From Eutreptiella sp. 'Long Island Sound 2002' (Eukaryota; Euglenozoa; Euglenophyceae; Eutreptiales; Eutreptiaceae): a stretch of 64,000 bases of DNA. The stretch covers positions 42,698,367 through 42,762,366 of the forward strand of contig OZ038385.1 in assembly GCA_964036045.1 (NCBI GenBank), given 5' to 3'. Below the pieces are notes generated by a model. The model did no database searches and had not been told where the DNA came from. It saw only the letters and a program-made list of their open reading frames with translations. The position numbers and the translations under genes were made by a program. Of the stretch, positions 11,785 through 20,289 are shown one piece after another. Numbering within the stretch: the first letter of the stretch is position 1; the number at the start of each line of letters is the position of its first letter.

Positions 11785-12952
11785 TCACTGGACATATTGA
11801 ACAACAGTATGGCTGTGTGTCCACTGCGCATACGCAGACAGGCTTGCCTGCCCCAGCCCGCCCTCACTTGGGGGTCTCACCAAAATCGGCATTGTTAAAT
11901 GCCACGTGCTTATGCCCAACGCCGTCCGGTGAACCATATCCATCTGGGAGCATGCATGCTGAGATGGCTGGTACGCCCTTGCCGTCAGATAGCAAACCGG
12001 CGCAACCCATGAGGAAAACAAAAATGAATTCTCCTCCAGCCCCAGCGGCAGCGCCGCCATCGCCCCGGCCCGTAGGAGCATCCGCGAGATCACCCTCGCG
12101 TAGGTTGCGTCTGACGTGATGTTGCCCAGTTGTATACCCAAGTAGCGAATGTCCTTTTTGACGATCACCCCCGCTACAGTTTTCGGCTGGGGGGCCAGCC
12201 CTGGGCTCTTAATGATTGATACGTTTTCAACGGGTCCACCTGGAGTCCTGAAAACACACCGAAGATTTTCAGGCGCTACAGCACCACTCGCAAGTCCCTG
12301 CGATGCCGAAGGCCACACCCTGGCACACAAAATAAAATGTCGTCCGCATAGAAAAGGATTTGGACGTCCACAGGCAATGACTTTATATCATAAATGAGAA
12401 ATACCGTGACGACGTCAAACAGCAGTGGGGGCAGGGGGTCCCCCTGCCTGATCCCTTATTTGGGAGGCAAAAACACCAAGGCTTGAAAAGTGCGGCCCAC
12501 GCAAAAGAGAACTGGCGCCGCCATCACTGACAAAAGTAATCTCACATACCGGTGCCGTAATCCCAAAGAGCGCAATGATGTCTCCTTCATGGAAAAAGTC
12601 ACGGAATCATACGCTTTCCTAAAGTCCATTGCGACCATGATGTGTTCGGGGAGCCGCTCCAACTCCGACCGAGCATACACAATGGGGTCCACCATGGGTC
12701 GCCCAGGCAAAAAACCCTCCTGTTGAGGGGGAATCGGCTGTTGTAGGGCATCTATTGTTTGTAGCAAGATGACAGTTGATACCCATTTCAGGCACCCATT
12801 TTGCAACGCCAGAGGGCGCCGGTCTTCCGGCTTCTTTGCCCCGGCAAACTTAGGCAGGCACTTTAAAAGCGAAGTGCCCCACTTGTCTGGAACCGCCCCC
12901 CTTGCCGCATCACCTCATGCAGTTTTGGTGCAAACACATCCGGCATGGATTG
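11785..12952 (-). pseudogene. LINE-1 reverse transcriptase fragment
   Basis: Conserved RT blocks are visible but spread over several frames. First comes a region equivalent to RT blocks 1-2 (CLPKFAGAKKPEDRRPLALQ, about 12865-12800), with a frameshift at a C/G-run near 12895. Then GFLPGRPMVD and the motif A region MVAMDFRKAYDSV, which keeps the catalytic Asp. A TAA at 12456-12458 lies directly before GIRQGDPLPPLLF (motif B) in the same frame. FYADD (motif C) lies at about 12333-12350 and is followed by a frameshift. A thumb-like region (KKDIRYLGIQLGNI, then PLGLEENSFLFSS) runs to 11785. The enzyme cannot be made from this copy. Confidence 0.85.
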
Positions 12953-13908
12953 GTCAAATTGCATAGAAGATGGCAGCTTCGCAGCGTTCCCCCGCACGGG
13001 GCCTACTTTTGTGTATTCTTTGGTCAAATGTGATGTGGAAAAACCAAACTTTGGGTGGGGCAAAGCTGCGGAGGAAGCATTAATGGAGGCTGCAAGGTGT
13101 AGCTAGGCCCACTTGGGCAGAACCGTGGCAATGTTCTTTGTCATGACCCTAGTCGCACAAATTGCATAGAAGATGGTAGCTCCGCAGCGTTCCCCCGCAC
13201 GGGGCCTACTTTTGTGTATTCTTTGGTCAAGTGTGATGTGGAAAAACCAAACTTTGAGTGGCACAAACGTGCGGAGCAAGGATTCATGGAGGGTGCAAGG
13301 TGTAGCTAGGCCCACTTGGGCCGAAGCGTGGCAATGGTCTTTGTCATGACCCTAGTCTCACAAATTGCATAGAAGATGGTAGCTCCGCAGCGTTCCCCCG
13401 CACGGGGCCTACTTTGGTGTATTCTTTGGTCAAATGTGATGTGGAAAAACCAAACTTTGGGTGGGGCAAAGCTGCGGAGGAAGCATTAATGGAGGCTGCA
13501 AGGTGTAGCTAGGCCCACTTGGGCAGAACCGTGGCAATGTTCTTTGTCATGACCCTAGTCGCACAAATTGCATAGAAGATGGTAGCTCCGCAGCGTTCCC
13601 CCGCACGGGGCCTACTTTTGTGTATTCTTTGGTCAAATGTGATGTGGAAAAACCAAACTTTGAGTGGGGCAAAGCTGCGAAGCAAGGATTAATGGAGGCT
13701 GCAAGGTGCAGCTAGGCCCACTTGGGCAGAACCGTGGCAATGTTCTTTGTCATAACCCTAGTCTCACAAATGGCATAGAAGATGGTAGCTCCACAGCTTT
13801 CCCCCGCACGGGGCCTACTTTTGTGTATTCTTTGGTCAAATGTGATGTGGAAAAACCAAACTTTGAGTGGGGCAAAGGTGCGGAGCAAGGATTCATGGAG
13901 GCTGCAAG
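12953..13908. repeat. 203-bp satellite, block 1 (about 4.7 units)
   Basis: The first bases (CAAATTGCATAGAAGATGG) belong to about position 77 of the satellite unit. The block ends after ATGGAGGCTGCAAG, where the YR retrotransposon begins. Unit length is 203 bp. Landmarks along each unit are GCTAGGCCCACTTGGGC, TTTGTCATGACCCTAGTC, TAGCTCCGCAGCGTTCC, GGCCTACTTTTGTGTATTC and AAACTTTGAGTGGGGCAAAG. Confidence 0.95.
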
Positions 13909-14007
13909 TTCAAACCGGCTGTCAGTCGCAGGGCAGTCAAATGCAGCACACATGCAAGCACAGGTCGAACAGGCATTGCATTCCACATGCAGACTAAGGT
14001 GCCAACG
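13909..14007 (-). repeat. YR retrotransposon split direct repeat B2
   Basis: Copy of B1 that forms the 3' terminus of the element, directly abutting satellite sequence at 13908/13909. Confidence 0.92.
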
Positions 14008-14093
14008 TCAAAGATCCCAGACTGCCTGGGTGCGACGCTCCGTGCCATTGTACGCAAGGAAAAGACAAAATCTCCGGGTGGGCGGGTGGGCCT

Positions 14094-14233
14094 GTCTGCT
14101 CATAAAAAAATGAAAAACAGACTGGAGGGTGCAAAGGGAGCAACCTGCAGTCCAGAACTACAGCCAAGGCGGAGACTGCTGCTGTCCTTGCTACCGACAG
14201 CCTCCATCAGAACTTTAATACAGCGTACAGGTG
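14094..14233 (-). repeat. YR retrotransposon split direct repeat A2
   Basis: Same-orientation copy of A1, placed between B1 and B2. The RT/RNase H frame ends inside it at 14207. Between A2 and B2 lie 86 bp (14008-14093) with no clear counterpart next to A1, so A1 may be shortened or that part has diverged. Confidence 0.9.
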
Positions 14234-16528
14234 TTCAAACCGGCTGTCGGTCACAGGGCAGTCAAATGCAGCACACATGCAAGCACAGGTCGAACAGGCA
14301 TTGCATTCCACATGCAGACTAAGCTGCCATCGCAGACGCCATGCAAACCTCGGGAGAAAATCAAGACAAATGAAGCGATTCGGCTCACCTTTCCAAGATG
14401 CCTGCCGGCGCTTAACACTGTCAGTAACATCACTGTACGTGTGAAAGGATCCCAGCCTACTAGGCGGGTCTGTAGGATTCAAATCCGTGCTTACCCTGAA
14501 AACGCCCATAAGGCGATCATTCCAGCTCCTGAGCCAGAACAATTGTCGAAGTAGTCTGTGCTGGCTGCGCAAAAAAACACCCCCACGCATGCCTAAAATC
14601 TGCGCCCTACCAACGTCGTTGTCGGTGGCAACTACAAAATAAGGCAAGCGCATATAGCAACCCAAGCGCACCGCATAAACTGCAGCATACAATTTTGCCT
14701 GCTGTAAAGTAGTGATCCACTTGGGCGCCTTACGGCTGAGCCATCGACTGCCCTCCCTCACAATCCCAATCCTGTACCTGCCCTTCGTACTTCTCTCGGC
14801 GGCATCAGTGAAAAAGACACACTCCGCCGCAGGCAGCTGAGGCAACCAGGGCCAAGGTGCAAAGCACTGCGGGGTCAAGGCAAAGGCAATGGCTGTCATC
14901 AGCGCCCTACGCATGCCCTTTCTAAAATCACAAAAATCGCTCAACTTCCAACAGTGGCCCCCGGCAAGAAATGAGGCCAGCCCAGCATTGGGCCTAACAG
15001 CCCACTCAAGCTTGCCTAACAGTCGCGCAGCCAACCGCGCGCTCACCCTATTCTCGACAACGCCAAAAAGCCAGAGTGCCACAACCCCACCAATAACCCC
15101 GGGCTTATTCTCCACAGTCATGGGTGCAGCAGAAAACTGCTTCCCAATAAAATCCAAGGTACGGACAGGTTCAATCGCACTCTTAGGGCTAATCAGGAAC
15201 CCTGCCCGGCCCAAAACACGGCTCACGCGGCACGCAGCAACGCGCAGACGGCACCTACCCACCGCACACACCAGGACATCGTCCAGGTAAGTGACTCCCC
15301 TCGCCAGTAAGTCACGCAGGGCCCTCCTGACTAGCGCGGATACAAGTCTCTGGCAAAGCACCGGCGAGTATTTCCACCCAAAGGGCAGAGTAAGCCAGCG
15401 GAAACAGCCCTGGGGCGTGTCCACACGGAAAACCCGACACCACCTGTACGGCATGCGAATAGACCAAAACCAATTGCTCAGATCTATTTCCCCCAGAAAG
15501 ACCTTATGTCCTGCGTCCGCCATCAGGCGAGTCACCTACTCTACCGGGGGTAAACGGAATTTGGGCGCCTTACGCCAGTCTGCGTCGTTCAAACCAACAC
15601 ACGCAAAAATGAGTGCACACTTCTGCGAGTTTTTAGGAATGACCCTCGCTTTGCTGGTACCTCAGGCTTCGCTGCACTTTTTCAAAGGTCCCGCTGCGCG
15701 AATAGAGCTAAGCATGTCACCCACGGCTGGGCTGTCCACCATTGGTATACCACTGGCATACTTCTTGTCCCATGCCTGGTACGTACGCAGCAGGTCCTTC
15801 GGCACGCAACGCCGCCATATGGTATCCGCCATCTTAACGTTTCCCACTTCTCCGATCCCCCGCCTTGCAAGCTGCAGGCTCACCGGCTCCGGCTCTTCAT
15901 CATCATAGTATGACTCCTCCGACGCCTGACTGAGGCCTTCCTCCAAGATGGTCTCCAGGGCCTGCGTTAGTCCTGCCAACCCCATGCGCGGGTCAATAGT
16001 AGCCGCTGGCCTTCCCAGCGCCATCAGCCCTCCTGCCATAAGGCCTTCTTGCCTACGCGGGACAGCCGGCAGTCGCATCATCCCGTCCACTTGCCTGCCG
16101 AAGCCCTCCAACACGTCACCGGTCAGACTCCATGAACCGGTATTCTCCTTCGCTGCTGGACTCGCTGTCGTATTCTGCGCGCGTGGCACTCGTGGGCTCC
16201 AGGGATTTGCTTCTTTTCCGTCTCTTTGAGCCGACCGCACTCGCCTGGGTCCCAGGGCATCGCTGAGGTGCAGCGTCTCGCAGATCTGTTCTGACCCATC
16301 GCGCCCACAGACTGCCCACAGACCGTTCTTCTGACCTGTACTGGATCGCGCCGCCTGTCCCCCCCCCACACCCAGTCCACCGAAACGGGGAGGTGCATCC
16401 TTCTCTCGCACGACCACGCGTGCGTTGGGTGGCAGTAATCCTTGGCGACACTGGGGGTGACCCACTCCCCCGCGAGCATGACCGCCTGGATGCGGGCGCC
16501 CCAGAACCACAGGACCGCTGCTCCACAC
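14207..16528 (-). pseudogene. RT plus RNase H of the YR retrotransposon, two in-frame stops
   Basis: One frame spans a linker, RT and RNase H but holds TGA at 15662-15664 and TAG at 15536-15538, both near the RT N-terminus. The region between them (VIPKNSQKCALIFACVGLND, then APKFRLPPVE) fits the first RT blocks, so the stops lie inside the domain. From the GTG at 15535: motif A EIDLSNWFWSI (Asp18), motif B LPFGWKYSPVLCQRL, motif C YLDD (Asp85, Asp86). This is DIRS-type, not LINE-type. RNase H shows FFTDAAERS (Asp244), ATDN (Asp305) and NPTDPPSR. Lys281 (QQAKLYAA) sits where the family has the catalytic Glu, suggesting a G-to-A change. The 3' end runs through B1 into A2 and adds a Cys-rich tail. 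The first part (16528-16123) overlaps the recombinase frame. Confidence 0.85.
14234..14332 (-). repeat. YR retrotransposon split direct repeat B1
   Basis: Ninety-nine bp repeated at 13909-14007 (B2) with only four mismatches by eye. It begins TTCAAACCGGCTGTC and directly adjoins A2. The RT/RNase H frame reads through it into A2, producing a Cys-rich tail. Confidence 0.92.
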
Positions 16529-17358
16529 CTACGCAGGGCGTGCCAGCTGTACCCTTCGAAATCCGACCCTCCAACAATCTTTTTCCATCCCGCCTGTAAC
16601 TTTGTCGCGTCCTGGAAGGAAAAGGGCAGGTCGGCACGCCCGTGCTTGAGTCGTCGGATTTCCCAGAAGAACAGTACCCACCATTTCGTCCACGGACCGA
16701 CCTCCACATCCCAGCTGCCTGGCCGTCCTTTTTCGCTGTTGAACCGGACGTCTCCACGCGTACCGGTGTGCACCGTGGCCGCCTCTCCCACTCGCAGTAG
16801 GCACGCCACGCTGATGCAGGCAAACACCACGATTTCCGCGCTTGCCAAGTCCACAATCTGCTCCGCCAGCCGGACGAATAATTCCATCGGCGCCCAGAGT
16901 ACCAGGGCTGACTCGCCACGTACCCGCCTCTTGGCCAACCACTTGACCACCTGCCAGTCCCTGGTTTCCACAATCCTGGGATGAAGCCGTAACTTATCCA
17001 ACTGCCTGCAGGCGGACAATAACTTTTTGACGTTCCCCTCCGCGTTCTCACTTGCCACCATTTCCCTGATCTCCAACTCCAGAACTTGGCGTGGGCTCGC
17101 CCCAAACTGCTCCCGAATTCGTTTCCGCAGCCGCCGGAGGGCTCCCGCGTATCCCCTCCTGCTGCTCTCTTCCAGGGCACGTGCTGCCGCCGACAGCCAG
17201 GAGTGTCCAGGCTCTGACTCGATGGCATCGAGGTACTGCTGCACTGCCTCGCGGAGCGCCCGACCCCCTCTGTCCACCTCCTCCAACGCGCCCCCCCCCC
17301 CATGCTCCCGTAGTCGGGCCCCACAGCCAAAGGCCTCGGCTTCGTGGTACCAATGCCG
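16123..17358 (-). CDS. Tyrosine recombinase of the YR retrotransposon
   Basis: The frame follows the gag TAA directly and has no ATG before the domain; numbering here counts from the TTG at 17286. An N-terminal SAM-like helical region spans about residues 30-125. The catalytic set is complete and correctly spaced: Arg165 (LLRVGEA), His249-x-x-Arg252 (YSWHALRRCGA), Trp275 (LAGEW, the usual His/Trp position) and the nucleophile Tyr284 (AKDYCHP), 23 and 9 residues apart as in this family. The enzyme joins a circular DNA copy into the target by strand exchange. About 100 further residues after the Tyr overlap the RT frame in another register and are probably not functional. How it is translated is unclear: readthrough of the TAA, reinitiation, or it is dead. 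Confidence 0.85.
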   Translation of the reverse strand, partial: RHWYHEAEAFGCGARLREHGGGGALEEVDRGGRALREAVQQYLDAIESEPGHSWLSAAARALEESSRRGYAGALRRLRKRIREQFGASPRQVLELEIREMVASENAEGNVKKLLSACRQLDKLRLHPRIVETRDWQVVKWLAKRRVRGESALVLWAPMELFVRLAEQIVDLASAEIVVFACISVACLLRVGEAATVHTGTRGDVRFNSEKGRPGSWDVEVGPWTKWWVLFFWEIRRLKHGRADLPFSFQDATKLQAGWKKIVGGSDFEGYSWHALRRCGAAVLWFWGARIQAVMLAGEWVTPSVAKDYCHPTHAWSCERRMHLPVSVDWVWGGDRRRDPVQVRRTVCGQSVGAMGQNRSARRCTSAMPWDPGECGRLKETEKKQIPGAHECHARRIRQRVQQRRRIPVHGV

Positions 17359-18810
17359 TTACCCACACTTGGGGCATGGCACCTCTGGCGGGTTGGTACA
17401 GTCGATCCATCGCTGGCTTTTCTTGGACCAAAACTCTCGCCGTCCGTCCACGACCCGGATTTCCACCTTTCCTTTGCGTCCGGCGCTCGCGGGTTGTGTG
17501 GCCTTCTGGCGTCCACTTTTGCCACTTGACTGGGAGGACGACGAACTGTCCGAGCTGGTGTTGGACTCGCTGGAACTTCCGCTGGACGAGTCAGTACCCC
17601 TCGACTTGCGCCCCTTGCCTTTCTTGCTATTGTGGCCCGCCTTCTTCGCCTTCTTGCGCTCTCTGTGACGCTTCTTCTTTTCTTTGTTGTGCTTTTTCTT
17701 CCATTCTTCCTTCAAGTAGGCGCTCCCTTGGCGATCCATCTTCCGCATGACTTCCCATATGGCATTCGCCAGGTTATGCTCCTCTGCTCTTTCCGGCTGC
17801 TGCAGGTAGTCTCGAAGGGCCTTGCTGGGTCTTACCGTCCATTTGGGTGCACCCCGTCGCTTTCTGATTTTGCGCACGTTCTCCAGGTTCAGGACCTCGT
17901 ACGGGCTCTCCTCCTCGTTACTACTATCAAGCTCCCGCAGGTGCTCATCTTGTTCTTTTTTGTTGGCTCCTTCCAATCTGACCTGATGCTCGACCTCGTC
18001 ATATTCTCTGCGGGCCTCCTGCAACGCATCCCAGTCCTCAGGATCATGGTACTCCTCGCGGCGAACCTGCACGTACCGCATCACGGAGAAATCCAACAGG
18101 GCGCCCGCATACGTCTCAAAACGTCCCAGCAACGTCCACATATGCTCTGGCTCCAGCCCCGGGCAGTTGACGCTGACGCTCGTCAACAGAGAGGGCAAGT
18201 CGCCTGCAAACCTGCCTATCATCTTTTCTATGGCACGTGTCAATGCCCCGGCTGTCGTCGGCGAGCCCGCCAGGTACTCCCTCCGGGTTTCGTACTTCTG
18301 CACACGGAAGACGGCCAGCGCCCCAATCGGGTGTGAGTCCCAAGCTCCCCCCGTTAGTCGGGCCCTCATCTCCAGCAGCATACCAGGTATGACACCAAGG
18401 TCTCGCAGGCTCAAGTTTCGCACCAACACCGTAGCCCCCGCAATGAAGATGACGTTCTCAAGCTGTTTAGGACACCATGCTGCAAACTGCCCGCGGTCCC
18501 TGTCCATTTGTACCGGTACCTGGTGCACGGCCCCTTGCAGGTCGCGAAGTAGAACGTGGCGATCCCATACCAGCAATTTCCCTTCCGGGTCGAGTGGCCG
18601 ATCGTCCGCACTTTCCGGGAAGAACACCGTCTTGTGTACCTCTGTGAAGCCGTCGCCTCTCCTCACACTGTCCCACTCATCGAGCACCGTGTCCGAGTCC
18701 CAACCCTCTTCTTGGTCTTGCCACCATTCTACGAGCTCTTCCACATTCGCACAGTCCTCTCTCCCAAAATCATTTTCCCCTGCATCAGGGGGGCTGCCAG
18801 GCATCTCCAT
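17359..18810 (-). CDS. gag-like protein of the YR retrotransposon
   Basis: About 483 residues from the first in-frame ATG (18810). No catalytic motif is visible. The N-terminal part is acidic with a WW-rich segment. The middle third has mixed helical character. Residues of about 270-420 are highly charged (RREEYHDPEDWDALQEARRE, then KKHNKEKKKRHRERKKAKK), followed by a Ser-rich run and a basic stretch. It ends with CPKCG just before a TAA at 17359-17361. Position first in the element, charge pattern and the terminal Cys pair support a nucleic-acid-binding gag role, by analogy with ORF1 of DIRS and Ngaro elements. After the TAA the same frame stays open through RHWYHEAEAFGCG into the recombinase, so the stop may cut a Cys/His finger in two. 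Confidence 0.65.
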   Translation of the reverse strand: MEMPGSPPDAGENDFGREDCANVEELVEWWQDQEEGWDSDTVLDEWDSVRRGDGFTEVHKTVFFPESADDRPLDPEGKLLVWDRHVLLRDLQGAVHQVPVQMDRDRGQFAAWCPKQLENVIFIAGATVLVRNLSLRDLGVIPGMLLEMRARLTGGAWDSHPIGALAVFRVQKYETRREYLAGSPTTAGALTRAIEKMIGRFAGDLPSLLTSVSVNCPGLEPEHMWTLLGRFETYAGALLDFSVMRYVQVRREEYHDPEDWDALQEARREYDEVEHQVRLEGANKKEQDEHLRELDSSNEEESPYEVLNLENVRKIRKRRGAPKWTVRPSKALRDYLQQPERAEEHNLANAIWEVMRKMDRQGSAYLKEEWKKKHNKEKKKRHRERKKAKKAGHNSKKGKGRKSRGTDSSSGSSSESNTSSDSSSSSQSSGKSGRQKATQPASAGRKGKVEIRVVDGRREFWSKKSQRWIDCTNPPEVPCPKCG

Positions 18811-20150
18811 GCCCAGCTCAACCTCGCTTTTTCCGCTGTTGCACTCCCGGGGCTGCCTGACCGGGCACGCATCGCGCTTGGCGAGCAAGGGCGTAGCTCA
18901 CAAGGGTCGGAAACTGAGCCGCTGGATGACCCCGCCCACAGCCATCGCAGCCATTGCATCCACCCATGTCCACGCCGTCTTGCATATCGTACACTCGCCT
19001 CGCATATGTGTACAACAGCCAGCGTCCACGTCCATGAGGGGAGCGCTGCTACTCTCCACCTGCCACCTGAACCAACCCAATTAGGCTCCTCTGTGCCGAG
19101 TATTGCCCCGGGCTCAGAACCCAACCCAGCGACGCGCCGAAAGGCGCTCCATCAATACGCACGCGGCCGCAGAACGCACGCCACCACGCTGCATGCACCA
19201 CGTACCCCTGGTTACTGCCCACACAGTGCGATCACACAAAGGTCACGCTGGCACTCATTCGGCCCCCGTATCAGCTCAGGTCCATACTGACATAAAGAAC
19301 GTTCGGAGTCATCTATTTACAGGCAGGGAGGGAGCTGCAGTCCACGCCGGCGGCCGAGGGGACCCAAAGGGGGGGGGGGGGGGACCGCTCTGCTGCCGCA
19401 GCACGCACTGAATTGAGCGGATATCAAGGGGTACAAACGTACCCAAAACAACCTGGAAACCTCAGGACCACTGTCAGCCAAAGCCAGTCCACACCTGCGG
19501 GGGGCCGAAGCTCCACAGGGCCAAGGCATTTGCTGCCGGCGAGGGAGACCAGACCCGGCGAGCCTCTCACCGTCGTCACAGTGGATTCCATCGCCCGGCT
19601 GGCCTTCTTCGCGGGAGCCGCTGGCGTTTGCCGCCGCGGGGAAGTCACCTGGCACGTCAGTACCCAGTTCTCGTTTGCTCCTGCCGGGGCTGCATCGTTG
19701 CCATTGCCAGTAGTCGCCGTGACTGGTCTTGGTCGGGGCGGGGCTGTCGTCTGATCCAGTGAGTCCTTCACCGCCATCACCGTAGGGTCGATCCCCAGGC
19801 CGGCCTTCCACGCGGGCCACACCGGCTTGTATTGTTGCTAGGGGGCTATAGGGCACACCTGCACCGTGCTCCCCCTGGTACTTGTCGCCTCAGTACCCCC
19901 GCTCTCGACCACGAATGCTTCCACCGGGCTTTGCTTGAGGCAGGCCGCTATCGACATGGCCCACGGTCAACCCACCGTCGTCGTCACGAGACCCACCGCG
20001 GGGCGTCCTGGTCTCCTCCGCGTCCTGATATTCCAGTCGGCCGGTCTGGTCGTTGTCGTCCCTGACCACTTCTCCACGTTGGCGAGCTGCTGACGCCCCC
20101 ACGGCATGAGAAGGGCACCAGCAGTCGCGGGGTGCCTCCGACTGGTCCGG
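18811..20150 (-). other. YR retrotransposon 5' leader
   Basis: A 1.34-kb region between A1 and the first gag ATG. It contains a G-run of about 14 (near 19370-19383) and an imperfect internal repeat: the segments around 19560-19620 and 19755-19820 resemble each other (both translate on the minus strand to a PGD-x-DGE/DGG-LxGS pattern). Two minus-strand frames (19317-19856 and 19890-20159) are open but show no domain and I do not call them genes. The gag frame is itself open upstream of its ATG to at least 18888. Confidence 0.5.
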
Positions 20151-20289
20151 TCTGCTCATGTAAAAATGAAAATTAGAGTGGACAGTGCAAAGGGAGCAAC
20201 TTGCAGTCCAGAACTACATTCAAGGCGGAGGCTACTGCTGTCCCTGCTACCGACAGCCTTCATCAAAACTTCAATACAGCGTACAGGGG
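20151..20289 (-). repeat. YR retrotransposon split direct repeat A1
   Basis: About 139 bp in the same orientation as A2 (14094-14233); shared landmarks are GTCTGCTCAT, GTGCAAAGGGAGCAAC, TGCAGTCCAGAACTACA and TACAGCGTACAGG. Scattered substitutions separate the two copies. It forms the 5' terminus of the element. Confidence 0.9.

Larger units (their letters stand above)
9744..12952 (-). mobile_element. LINE-1: 5'-truncated non-LTR retrotransposon, decayed
   Basis: On the minus strand this stretch encodes, in order, the RT palm and thumb, a Cys/His motif and an RNase H domain, the same order as LINE-A and LINE-B, to which it is clearly but distantly related. The 5' side stops inside the RT domain at the satellite (12953) and the 3' side ends about 147 bp after the RNase H stop, against the minisatellite (9743). 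Neither a poly-A tail nor a target-site duplication is visible. Because its two flanks are different tandem repeats, the locus has probably been rearranged since insertion. The presence of RNase H suggests the Tad/I/R1 side of LINE diversity. Confidence 0.85.
13909..20289 (-). mobile_element. Tyrosine-recombinase retrotransposon (DIRS superfamily, PAT/Ngaro-type ends)
   Basis: This 6.38-kb element reads on the minus strand. It carries a gag-like gene, a tyrosine recombinase and a DIRS-type RT plus RNase H. Its ends are split direct repeats: A1 at 20151-20289 (5' end), then B1 14234-14332, A2 14094-14233 and B2 13909-14007 at the 3' end. This A1-body-B1-A2-B2 layout is what PAT and Ngaro elements use; it lets a circular intermediate integrate by site-specific recombination. 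The flanks fit that: the satellite reads GCTGCAAG up to 13908 and continues GTGTAGCTAGG from 20290 with no base gained or lost. Order gag-YR-RT-RH differs from the usual gag-RT-RH-YR. The copy has one TAA, one TGA and one TAG inside its frames, so it is probably not autonomous. Confidence 0.88.

Noticed and set aside
18878-18902. Similarity of AAGGGCGTAGCTCACA in the YR element to the minisatellite core
   Set aside because: Only about 12 identical bases and no G-run; probably chance.
19317-20159. Minus-strand frames in the YR-element leader as extra genes
   Set aside because: Low complexity, an imperfect internal repeat and no recognisable motif; kept as leader sequence.
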